Shown here in pieces: positions 34,927-41,894 of a stretch of DNA of 64,000 nt. Each line of letters opens with the position of its first letter. The first letter of the stretch is position 1. The translations under genes were made by a program, and so were the position numbers. The notes beneath the pieces were generated by a model. It saw only the letters and a program-made list of their open reading frames with translations, was not told the DNA's origin and ran no database searches. The stretch comes from Oscillospiraceae bacterium (lineage in GTDB: Bacteria > Bacillota > Clostridia > Oscillospirales > Oscillospiraceae): assembly GCA_018053145.1 (NCBI GenBank), contig JAGPMA010000005.1, positions 1 to 64,000 of the forward strand. The letters are read 5' to 3'.

Positions 34927-35635
34927 TGTTGTCACCTTCCAGTTCAAGGAATACGTCCTCAAGAGAACTTGAGCCTTTAACCTCTTCCATAGTTCCCGAA
35001 ACAACAAGCTTCCCATCTTTTATAATAGCGATTTTATCGCAAAGTTTTTCCGCAACCTCAAGAACGTGTGTGGAGAAGAAAATTGCTCCGCCCTTGTCGC
35101 AGTGCTCATGCATAAGGCCCTTAAGCGTATGAGAAGCTTTTGGATCAAGACCAACAAAAGGCTCGTCCATTATGATGAGTTTTGGCTCGTGAATAAACGC
35201 AGATATGAGCGCCAGCTTCTGCTTCATGCCATGCGAATAGGCGGAAATCGGCTGGGCCAAATCTGGGGTAAGCTCAAAAATGTCGGCGTACTTCTTGATT
35301 CTAAGCTCACGTTCCTTAACAGAAACACCAAACACATCAGCAACAAAGTTGAGATAAGCGATACCTGAAAGGAATTCGTACATATCGGGGTTATCGGGGA
35401 TATAGGCTAAACGTTTTTTGCATTCCAAAGGGTTTTCTTTGACAGATATGCCGTCAACAAAAATTTCTCCCTCTTCAAAGCGTAGTATACCGCAGCAGGA
35501 TTTAATAGTTGTGGTCTTTCCGGCTCCGTTGTGCCCAATGAAGCCATAAATTTCTCCGGGCGCAATGTTTAGCGAAAGCTTGTCAACAGCTCGCTTGTCA
35601 CCGTATAGTTTGGTGAGTTCCTTTATTTTTAACAT
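34919..35635 (-). CDS. ABC transporter ATP-binding protein
   Basis: A 238-residue ABC ATPase. GFIGHNGAGKTTTIKS (Walker A, near 36), the Q loop around YIPDNPDMYEFLSG, AYSHGMKQKLALISAF (signature, with SHGMKQK in place of LSGGQ), LIIMDEPFVGLDPKAS (Walker B) and FFSTHVLEVAEKLCD (H loop). It drives the permease encoded immediately after it by an 8-base overlap. AAGGAGGTTG precedes the ATG at 35635; a TTG three codons earlier is inside the ribosome-binding region. Confidence 0.92.
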   Translation of the reverse strand: MLKIKELTKLYGDKRAVDKLSLNIAPGEIYGFIGHNGAGKTTTIKSCCGILRFEEGEIFVDGISVKENPLECKKRLAYIPDNPDMYEFLSGIAYLNFVADVFGVSVKERELRIKKYADIFELTPDLAQPISAYSHGMKQKLALISAFIHEPKLIIMDEPFVGLDPKASHTLKGLMHEHCDKGGAIFFSTHVLEVAEKLCDKIAIIKDGKLVVSGTMEEVKGSSSLEDVFLELEGDNNV

Positions 35636-35714
35636 ATAAAACAACCTCCTTGCTTATGTAAAAATAATAGCATATTAATCATGTTTTACAACAAGATTAT
35701 TCCGAGAAAAAGCA

Positions 35715-35796
35715 ATTCTATTTCGAATTAATTCTAAATAGAATATACACCACATTTATAATATGTCAATAGGGTATTTAGATAATATTCTAAATA
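35715..35796. promoter_or_regulatory. Two dyads with a shared TCTAAATA half-site upstream of the ABC exporter
   Basis: ATTCTATTT (35715-35723) with AAATAGAAT (35736-35744), and TATTTAGA (35775-35782) with TCTAAATA (35789-35796), both perfect. TCTAAATA recurs at 35733-35740. They lie 80-160 bases before the exporter operon start, a likely regulator-binding region; no regulator gene is adjacent. Confidence 0.5.
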
Positions 35797-35818
35797 ATTG
35801 GTCTAAACATTAAGTAAA

Positions 35819-35853
35819 AAAGGACGTTCGTGTAATAGCGAACGTCCTTTAAT
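35819..35853. terminator. Terminator downstream of the flavoredoxin-rubredoxin gene
   Basis: AAAGGACGTTCG and CGAACGTCCTTT form a 12-bp perfect stem with an 8-base loop, flanked by A and T runs. It ends the minus-strand gene starting at 36504. Confidence 0.85.
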
Positions 35854-35862
35854 ATATGAGAG

Positions 35863-36504
35863 TTATTGCTTAACAAAAACGCTTTTTGGGCTACCGCACT
35901 TTGGACACTTCCAGTCATTGGGAAGATCTTCAAAGGGGATATCTCCAGTATAAACATATCCGCAGACACTGCAAACCCATTTGGAAGGAGGTGTAGGCGC
36001 TTTGCCTGTCTGTTTATAAAGCTTGAAGGCTTCGAGCGTTTTAGCCTTCATGTCTTTCTGATAAGAAGCGTATATCAGACTTTGGCCTTCACCTTGCAGA
36101 GCATCAACTACATCACAGAAAAACACTGTATGCGTGGAAAGCTCCTTGACGTCGGTAACCTTGCAGCGGATATATGCAACAGCTTTTTGCAAGACCGGAA
36201 AATCGTCAACAAGTTCGAAAGGCACATTTGCCCATTTGTCGACATCTCTTCCTGACTGAAAACCGAAATTGCCGATAATGAATGGATCGATGTCCGTCCC
36301 AAGAACTGAAACCATAAATTCCTTTGTCTGCTTGATTGCCGCGTTGGTTTGGTTAGTGTTTATGCTGCAAAGAATAACAGTTGGCGTTGGTGTGCTTGTT
36401 GACTGGATAAACGCGTCAACAATGCATCCGGCGTTTTTCCCGTCAAATTTTGTTCCCACGACATAGAGACCGTAAGAAATATTGAATAGAGCTGTGTTAT
36501 CCAT
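35863..36504 (-). CDS. Flavin reductase-rubredoxin fusion (high-molecular-weight rubredoxin type)
   Basis: A 213-residue fusion. Residues 1-155 are an FMN-binding split-barrel flavoredoxin ([38 protein letters not shown]). Residues 172-213 are a rubredoxin with [13 protein letters not shown] and [13 protein letters not shown] (two CxxCG knuckles). The loop between the knuckles is about ten residues shorter than in classic rubredoxins. It probably passes electrons from NADH to flavodiiron proteins or superoxide reductase, as Hrb does in Moorella. Its genomic partners, rubredoxin and desulfoferrodoxin, lie just upstream on the same strand, forming an oxygen-defence operon. Confidence 0.9.
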   Translation of the reverse strand: MDNTALFNISYGLYVVGTKFDGKNAGCIVDAFIQSTSTPTPTVILCSINTNQTNAAIKQTKEFMVSVLGTDIDPFIIGNFGFQSGRDVDKWANVPFELVDDFPVLQKAVAYIRCKVTDVKELSTHTVFFCDVVDALQGEGQSLIYASYQKDMKAKTLEAFKLYKQTGKAPTPPSKWVCSVCGYVYTGDIPFEDLPNDWKCPKCGSPKSVFVKQ

Positions 36505-36538
36505 AACAAGCCTCCAATTTATTTTAAGGCCTACTTAT

Positions 36539-36700
36539 TTAAGCTTTTTCTGAGAAATCGGATTTTGGAGCGCCGCAAACAGGGCAAACCCAAGTGTCAG
36601 GAAGATCCTCAAACTTTGTTCCGGGAGCAATGCCGCCTGTTGAATCTCCTAGCTCTTCATCATAGACATATCCGCAAATGTCACAAGTGTATTTTTTCAT
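36539..36700 (-). CDS. rubR: Rubredoxin
   Basis: A complete 53-residue rubredoxin, [20 protein letters not shown] at the start, then [18 protein letters not shown] and CGAPKSDF. Both CxxCG iron knuckles and the full connecting loop are present. It reduces superoxide reductase and rubrerythrin-type enzymes in the cytoplasm. GAAAGAAGGTTTA precedes the ATG at 36700. It lies between the desulfoferrodoxin gene (33 bases upstream) and the flavoredoxin fusion (34 bases downstream). Confidence 0.95.
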   Translation of the reverse strand: MKKYTCDICGYVYDEELGDSTGGIAPGTKFEDLPDTWVCPVCGAPKSDFSEKA

Positions 36701-36733
36701 ATTAAACCTTCTTTCAATTAATAAATTAGCCTA

Positions 36734-37123
36734 TTATACGTCCGCTTTCCAAAGTCCGTGGAGATTGCAATAGGCAAAAGCTGAGACAAGCTTGTCATCA
36801 TCAGTGAGCATGAAGGAAGCCGAAGGTGCGCCGACAGGGTCAAGTGCTTTGCGCTGGCCTCCCATTTCGGTTTGAATGTATATCCAGCTTATGTGATGCT
36901 CGACAGTCATGGGATGTGGAGCAGAACCGACCTCGACGGTTACCTTGCTGCCATCGATTTTGATAACAGGAACATGCTTTTCGGAAGACGCTTCAGTAGT
37001 GTTTGGGACTAGCTCAGTCATGGTGTCGCCACAACAGACGGGTGTAACTCCGGAGCTTTCAATCATGCCGATAATATTCCCGCAATGTTTGCAGATATAA
37101 AACTTGTGCTGTTCTTTATTCAT
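36734..37123 (-). CDS. dfx: Desulfoferrodoxin (superoxide reductase)
   Basis: A 129-residue two-iron superoxide reductase, reducing superoxide to peroxide without making oxygen. The N-terminal desulforedoxin domain has YICKHCGNIIGMIE and PVCCGDTM (centre I, four Cys). The catalytic centre II ligands are in EKHVPVIK, PHPMTVEHHISWIY and YCNLHGLW (four His, one Cys), with the Glu-Lys of EKHVP that assists catalysis. The ATG at 37123 follows AAAGGTTGG; an in-frame alternative three codons earlier is weaker. First gene of the dfx-rubredoxin-flavoredoxin operon. Confidence 0.95.
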   Translation of the reverse strand: MNKEQHKFYICKHCGNIIGMIESSGVTPVCCGDTMTELVPNTTEASSEKHVPVIKIDGSKVTVEVGSAPHPMTVEHHISWIYIQTEMGGQRKALDPVGAPSASFMLTDDDKLVSAFAYCNLHGLWKADV

Positions 37124-37435
37124 GTCGACCAACCTTTCATTTTGTAATTAATTCTTTAATCAATAATGTTGCTTACCAGCTGTACAAATTACTTACGACT
37201 TAAATGTATAACAATATCTGTAATTTCGCAATAAGATTTTACTCTAAAAACGCAATTTCGCGAAGAATTGTAGACACAACTAAATTAAATAACTAATAAT
37301 AGTAATAATTACTACATAATATACTATTTAATTATATCAATTTAATTGTATCCTTTATATAATAAAGCGGTAGACAAGTATATGTCTACCGCTTTATTAT
37401 ATTAGTTTACTTAAAGATGAATTTCATAGAAATAA
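37124..37435. other. 312-bp AT-rich gap upstream of dfx
   Basis: It must carry the dfx promoter and holds the terminator at 37360-37399. I see no gene and no clear PerR or Fur box. Confidence 0.5.
37360..37402 (-). terminator. Terminator of the DUF5692 gene
   Basis: TAATAAAGCGGTAGACA (37360-37376) and TGTCTACCGCTTTATTA (37383-37399), 17 bp perfect, 6-base loop, AT-rich flanks. Confidence 0.88.
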
Positions 37436-38437
37436 TTACTCGGCAAGCTCTTTAATTGTTTTGTATTCCTTCAAGTCGGTATAGATATCGTTGGTATACG
37501 GATTCTTCTTCTGCTTAATAACCTTGTAAATCATGTATACAAGAACACCTACGTTAAAAGCAAGTGCGAGCGCACTGACGATTGTGTAGATTGTGGGATT
37601 GTAGCTGGATACAACAGTGAACTGGCTGTGGTCCTGGAACATGGGGAAGGTCTGAGCAAACATACACCAAAGAGCAAGTGTCTGAGCTCTGTGCTGGAGC
37701 CATGCGCCCTTGCCAACAGTGAACGCGCAAAGAGTCGGGGCAAGGAGCAGTGCAAGTCCGCAGTACCAAGCGTGGTGAGGCAGGCAGTTGTATGTATATG
37801 CGAAGTTCCAAAGGTCATACGCGATAATCCAGAACCAAAGCATATCAGGCCAGAGCATATCGTGGCTGCCATCTTTTTTTGTTTTCTTCTTTATTACAAT
37901 ACCAAACCAACCGGTGATTGTGATAATGTTCAGGAAACCGGCGATTGCATTCATTACATTCCATGCACCACCCATAAGGTAGAACTTTGTAGCTCCGTTG
38001 GTGCCTTCTTCTTCAATAACCTGATCAAGACCAGCAACGAGACTATAGAGTTTGCCAACTTCGAGATCTCTTATGCAAGCTTCGACTATATTGATAGCAA
38101 GGATAAGGAAGGCTAGAAAGAGGAAGCCTTTTTTGTCAGCCAATCTCCACGTTGTGCCATCTTTCTTTGTCCCACCAACAAAGCGAATGCACCAGAAGAT
38201 GATGCAGCCAGCGGTGGAGGAATAGACCTTGAAGAGATGGAACCAGTCTGTATAAGACGAACCGGAAAGAACTGTGAACCAAAGGACGCTAAGGACGATA
38301 GGCATAACGACAAATGCTGCAAAGCCGACCCATTTGAATCTGCGAGTAAACTCGTTAAGCCCAAATAGTGCCGCGAACACCATGAGCCACCCGAGTATAG
38401 CGGTAATTACGCCGCCGCCTTGTGAAAAATCAAACAT
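37436..38437 (-). CDS. DUF5692-like polytopic membrane protein
   Basis: A 333-residue protein with about nine to ten membrane segments (for example ITAILGWLMVFAALFGL, GFLFLAFLILAINIVEAC, MLWFWIIAYDLWNFAYTYN, IVSALALAFNVGVLVYMIY). Conserved-looking loops include WNFAYTYNCLPHHAWYCG and AQTFPMFQDHSQF, rich in aromatic, His and Cys residues that could hold a ligand or metal. It matches my recollection of DUF5692; function unknown. Preceded on the same strand by a TetR regulator (129 bases), which probably controls it; a drug- or metabolite-response transporter or enzyme is plausible. Confidence 0.6.
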   Translation of the reverse strand: MFDFSQGGGVITAILGWLMVFAALFGLNEFTRRFKWVGFAAFVVMPIVLSVLWFTVLSGSSYTDWFHLFKVYSSTAGCIIFWCIRFVGGTKKDGTTWRLADKKGFLFLAFLILAINIVEACIRDLEVGKLYSLVAGLDQVIEEEGTNGATKFYLMGGAWNVMNAIAGFLNIITITGWFGIVIKKKTKKDGSHDMLWPDMLWFWIIAYDLWNFAYTYNCLPHHAWYCGLALLLAPTLCAFTVGKGAWLQHRAQTLALWCMFAQTFPMFQDHSQFTVVSSYNPTIYTIVSALALAFNVGVLVYMIYKVIKQKKNPYTNDIYTDLKEYKTIKELAE

Positions 38438-38565
38438 AATACAATCCCCTCATTATACAATATTTAGTGCTTCCACCAAAATTCTTGGCATTGTTATTTT
38501 ATTATTTATGTCGATTGTTAAGCAATAGACAATTTTATAAATGTGTCTGAATTTGCACAAAAACA

Positions 38566-39159
38566 CTACATTTTAAGCTCGTATTTCTTCTCATATTCAA
38601 CAAAAGCCATTACCGAGCGAGGAATACTGCCTGAAATCATAAGCAGGAGCTTTTCGAGCATGACTTGAGGTTCATCCTCCATGCCTTCATTTACCCAGTC
38701 AACAAAAAGACCGTTGAACACACGTCTATAGAAATTGATAATGAAATATTTGTTCTTTTCACTTATTGTTGCACTTAGGCTTTCGATGCACTCATCAACA
38801 ACATCAAGCATAAGTTTGTCGGAAAGGCTTGAGAAGAAAGCATTTGCCTCCGGCCAATAAGAGGAATAGTAAACGTGAAGAACCATTTTAGTGTTGTTCT
38901 TCAGATAATTCATAGTTGCGAGAAACCCGCCCTCCCAGGTTTCGAAGGTTCTATTTTGGGCAATATCACGTGAGAGCTCGTTGAAAAAGACATATTTGAA
39001 GATGTCCATAATATCAGTGAAATAGTAGTAAAAGGTTTGCCTGTTAACATTACAGTGCTGGCATACTTCTTTTACTGTTACTTTGTCGATAGATTGCTTC
39101 GTAAGCAACTCCTTAAAAGAGTTAATAATTGCGGTTTTGGCCCGCTGGGTCACAAGCAT
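38566..39159 (-). CDS. TetR/AcrR family regulator
   Basis: A 197-residue regulator with an N-terminal TetR helix-turn-helix (TAIINSFKELLTKQSIDKVTVKE, CNVNRQTFYYYFTDI) and a helical ligand domain of the TetR_C_8/DhaS type (NNTKMVLHVYYSSYWPEANAFF, RRVFNGLFVDWVNEGM). Same strand as and just upstream of the DUF5692 gene. AGACA (38527-38531) and TGTCT (38544-38548) in the gap form a possible operator. Start follows GAGGAGGAAATG-like sequence. Confidence 0.88.
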   Translation of the reverse strand: MLVTQRAKTAIINSFKELLTKQSIDKVTVKEVCQHCNVNRQTFYYYFTDIMDIFKYVFFNELSRDIAQNRTFETWEGGFLATMNYLKNNTKMVLHVYYSSYWPEANAFFSSLSDKLMLDVVDECIESLSATISEKNKYFIINFYRRVFNGLFVDWVNEGMEDEPQVMLEKLLLMISGSIPRSVMAFVEYEKKYELKM

Positions 39160-39321
39160 TTCCTCCTCTGTTAGATTATGGGGTAAATTCTGCTTTGCGA
39201 TTTATGTAATATTATTTGAGTAGTTGCAATGAGGAGATGATGTTTATATGAATAAAATATCATAAAATATTGAAACAGTCAATCAACACTAGCTGGACAA
39301 ATAACTTGACAGTTTATAAAA

Positions 39322-39360
39322 AAGAAAACACCGTCCTTTTATGAACGGTGTTTTCTTATA
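39322..39360 (-). terminator. Terminator of the pyrR-permease operon
   Basis: AAGAAAACACCGT (39322-39334) and ACGGTGTTTTCTT (39345-39357), 13 bp perfect, followed on the minus strand by TTTTTTATAAAC. Confidence 0.88.
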
Positions 39361-39373
39361 GAAATATTAGTGC

Positions 39374-40786
39374 TTAAGCTTTTGCTTTTTTGTCACCGAT
39401 GCTAAGAAGGAGGTTTAATACTATTCCAAAGATTGCTGCACCGGCAATGCAGGGAACATTGAGCCCAAAGAAGGGGATAGTGCCGCCAAAGGCATATTGT
39501 CCACCTACACCGAGAACCATGATGGAGGAAATTACGGCAATGTTTTTTGAGCTGAACATATCAACCTTTTTATCTATCATGATTGCAATACCCTGAGCAG
39601 CTATTGCGCCGAAAAGATAAATCTCAAGTCCGCCGATTACAGCAGTGGGTATACCATATATAATTTTTATAAGCGGAGTGAAGAAGGAAATGACCATTGC
39701 AATGACAGAAGCGGCAATCATTACGGGGATTGAAAAGACCTTAGTAATAGCCATGGTGCTGATGTTTTCGCCATAGTTTGTGCCAGCGGGGCCGCCGACA
39801 ACACCGGAGATCATGTCACAAATACCATCACCGATTAAGTTTTTATCGAGCATACTGGCAAGGTCATATTTCTTTTTGCCTTTTTTCTCGGCAAGGTCAT
39901 TGACGTAAATGTCAAGCTGATAAATATGCGCGGTGGATTCAGGGATAGTTGCTATTGCAATAGGCATAATTGCCGCAACAGCAGCCCAAGAAACAGTGGG
40001 GAAGGAGAATGCGGGAAGAGCAAAGATACTGCCGTCTCCGAGCTTCCATGCAGATGCTGCAAGGGCTTCAGCAGGGAGGCTGCGGAAAAGGTTCATATCG
40101 GGACCGCCGACCCAATAAAGCACAGCGGCAAACAAGCAACCGACGCCGGCACCCAAGAGAAGGGGGAGCTGACCTAAGAATCCTTTTAGATATTTTGAAA
40201 AAACAATTGTCGAGAGAAGAGTTGCAAGTGAAACAGCCCAAACCCAACCAGTGTTAGCTATTGTGGCTGTTGCGCCTTCTGCGACTGCCTGCGGTGCAGC
40301 GTCACCTAGTGCGTTGCCGGCAAGCGTAAGACCGATAATCATTGCGATAGAACCGGTAATTGTTGCAGGTAGAACCTTCTCAACCGCATTTCTTCCAGAG
40401 TACTTAACGAGGAAGCCTGCTGCTACAGATACAAGTCCCGAGGCAATAATTCCGAATTGGGCAATCTGGATTGCCTCAGTGGGAAGAATACCGTTTGCTT
40501 TTGCGTAGCCTTGAGCGGCTACAAGTCCGGAAATAGCGGATAGGTATGAAAAGCTGGACCCGTAATACATGGGGATTTTTCTGCCGGAAATGAACACAAA
40601 GCATATTGTTGCAAGTCCACTGGCAAAAAGGGTGGTGGATACCTGAAAGCCGGTGATAAGCGCAACGGCAATTGTTGCAGGGAACATTACGATGACCTGT
40701 TGCAGTGCATAAAGCAGAAGCTTTCCCGGAGTTGGCTTTTCATCGGGCAAATAGCCGATGACTTCTTTTTCTTTCTCTTTTTTCAT
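39374..40786 (-). CDS. pyrP: NCS2 family nucleobase permease, probably uracil
   Basis: A 470-residue NCS2 (UraA/PurA) transporter with about 14 segments. GLATICFVFISGRKIPMYYGSSFSYLSA, VLPATITGSIAMIIGLTLAG, IMPIAIATIPESTAHIYQL (with the conserved Glu-Ser-Thr) and VGGPAGTNYGENISTMAITKV (with the conserved Glu) are family motifs for proton-coupled uracil or xanthine uptake. It lies 12 bases after pyrR behind a PyrR attenuator, so uracil is the likelier substrate despite the purine genes elsewhere in the window. Confidence 0.9.
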   Translation of the reverse strand: MKKEKEKEVIGYLPDEKPTPGKLLLYALQQVIVMFPATIAVALITGFQVSTTLFASGLATICFVFISGRKIPMYYGSSFSYLSAISGLVAAQGYAKANGILPTEAIQIAQFGIIASGLVSVAAGFLVKYSGRNAVEKVLPATITGSIAMIIGLTLAGNALGDAAPQAVAEGATATIANTGWVWAVSLATLLSTIVFSKYLKGFLGQLPLLLGAGVGCLFAAVLYWVGGPDMNLFRSLPAEALAASAWKLGDGSIFALPAFSFPTVSWAAVAAIMPIAIATIPESTAHIYQLDIYVNDLAEKKGKKKYDLASMLDKNLIGDGICDMISGVVGGPAGTNYGENISTMAITKVFSIPVMIAASVIAMVISFFTPLIKIIYGIPTAVIGGLEIYLFGAIAAQGIAIMIDKKVDMFSSKNIAVISSIMVLGVGGQYAFGGTIPFFGLNVPCIAGAAIFGIVLNLLLSIGDKKAKA

Positions 40787-40798
40787 TTGCAGTCTCCT

Positions 40799-41341
40799 CT
40801 ATAATAATTTTTCACTAATGCTTACATTTGTTTGCCCGTCGTGCTCGTATAGGTGAACCGAAACGACTTCACTAAGAGCGGTGGGAATGTTTTTTCCAAC
40901 GTACGTTGCTTTAATAGGCAATTCGCTGTGCCCTCTGTCTATCAGTACTGCCAACTGAATTTTTGAAGGTCTGCCTGCAGCCATTACGGCATCCAAAGCA
41001 GCACGAGCGGTCCTACCGGTGAAAATCACGTCATCGACAAGGACAACGGTTTTGCCTTCAACTGAAAACGGTATTATTGTGTCGCTAACAATCGGATTTC
41101 TGGCTATCATAGTCAAATCATCACGATATAGTGTAATATCTAGCTCTCCAACCTCGATGGCTTTATTGTCAATTTTCTTTATATTATCTGCAATTCTATA
41201 TGCCAATGGAATCCCACGGGTTTTTATACCAATCAGACAAAGGTCATCAGTCCCGTGGTTCTTTTCAATTATTTCGTGCGAAATCCTGACAATTGCACGA
41301 CTTACATCATCTTCGTTCATAATCTGTGCTTTAAATTTCAT
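40799..41341 (-). CDS. pyrR: PyrR, pyr attenuator protein/uracil phosphoribosyltransferase
   Basis: A 180-residue PyrR, normal length. KAQIMNEDDVSRAIVRISHEI is the N-terminus, GIKTRGIPLAYRIA the PRPP region, TVVLVDDVIFTGRTARAALD the PRPP-binding loop, and LAVLIDRGHSELPIKATYVGKN the C-terminal signature. With UMP bound it stabilises an anti-antiterminator and stops pyr transcription. The frame runs 49 codons upstream through the leader, but GAGGAAGTTAACC precedes the ATG at 41341. Confidence 0.95.
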   Translation of the reverse strand: MKFKAQIMNEDDVSRAIVRISHEIIEKNHGTDDLCLIGIKTRGIPLAYRIADNIKKIDNKAIEVGELDITLYRDDLTMIARNPIVSDTIIPFSVEGKTVVLVDDVIFTGRTARAALDAVMAAGRPSKIQLAVLIDRGHSELPIKATYVGKNIPTALSEVVSVHLYEHDGQTNVSISEKLL

Positions 41342-41384
41342 GGTTAACTTCCTCAGAACAGAATATAGTGTGAGCACGAATTTC

Positions 41385-41473
41385 AAAAAAAGAGCCTTGC
41401 CTGGTATGCAGACAAGGTTACAATTCGACTGATGTAAACATAGCCGTATTATAAATATAGCAACCTTGACGGC
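41385..41473 (-). promoter_or_regulatory. PyrR transcription attenuator in the pyrR leader
   Basis: Three alternative pairings can be read in the minus-strand RNA. The anti-antiterminator stem is GCCGT (41473-41469) with ACGGC (41447-41443). The antiterminator is CAAGGTTGC-type (41468-41460) with GTAACCTTG (41421-41413). The terminator is a 9-bp stem, CCTTGTCTG (41417-41409) with CAGGCAAGG (41403-41395), and a run of seven U. The antiterminator uses the 5' arm of the terminator and the 3' part of the anti-antiterminator loop, as in known PyrR leaders. Confidence 0.85.
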
Positions 41474-41505
41474 ATCACAGTACCGCATTTAAAGATTCTT
41501 CTGTC

Positions 41506-41534
41506 ATAATAGCTTAGTTTGTGCAATATTTCAA
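41506..41534 (-). promoter_or_regulatory. pyrR operon promoter
   Basis: On the minus strand TTGAAA (41534-41529), 17-base spacer, TATTAT (41511-41506). Start of transcription near 41499 gives a leader of about 158 bases holding the attenuator. Confidence 0.7.
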
Positions 41535-41750
41535 CAGGAAATTTACAATTTATTCATGTTTATCGCACACTAAAGTATTAGAGAAATAAATTATCAGTAA
41601 GAAGATATAGTTATTTATATTTTAAAGCTAATACATATAGTATGTATTTACATTTTGAAACGTCAACGCACCATCTGCTGATTCATCATAACGCTTTACT
41701 TTAAATCAATAGGGGATTTGCAGAATTGAAAGAAAAAATATGCATACAAA

Positions 41751-41779
41751 TTGACTTTGCGATGACAAAGTGGTATTCT
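41751..41779 (+). promoter_or_regulatory. opp operon promoter
   Basis: TTGACT (41751-41756), 17-base spacer, TATTCT (41774-41779). Predicted start near 41786, just ahead of the leader hairpin. Confidence 0.65.
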
Positions 41780-41789
41780 AATCAAAATT

Positions 41790-41876
41790 AACAAATAATT
41801 TGTGTGTGTCTCTTGCAAACATATGAATATATGTCGCATACGAATTATTTGTTTAATTATAGGCCGAAGGGCTTAA
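41790..41876 (+). promoter_or_regulatory. opp mRNA 5' leader hairpins
   Basis: AACAAATAATT (41790-41800) pairs with AATTATTTGTT (41843-41853), enclosing an inner CATATGAATATATG hairpin. A second small stem TAGGCC/GGGCTTA (about 41861-41876) lies just before the ribosome-binding site AAAGGAG. The first hairpin starts within a few bases of the predicted transcript start. Same design as the liv leader. Confidence 0.55.
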
Positions 41877-41894
41877 TTGAAAGGAGAAAATTGA

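Larger units (their letters stand above)
41342..41894. other. 553-bp gap between divergent pyrR and opp operons
   Basis: The left 190 bases are the PyrR attenuator and the pyr promoter; the right 145 bases are the opp promoter and leader, both listed separately. The middle (about 41540-41745) is AT-rich and I see nothing in it. Confidence 0.6.

Noticed and set aside
362..39302. A 15-bp identity, AACACTAGCTGGACA, between the start of the prmA-like gene (about 363) and the region near 39287
   Set aside because: Several 15-bp matches are expected by chance in 64 kb; the first copy is coding and the contexts are unrelated.
39374..40786. Assigning the NCS2 permease to xanthine because of the purine genes
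   Set aside because: The gene is 20 kb from the purine locus, directly after pyrR and behind a PyrR attenuator, which favours uracil.
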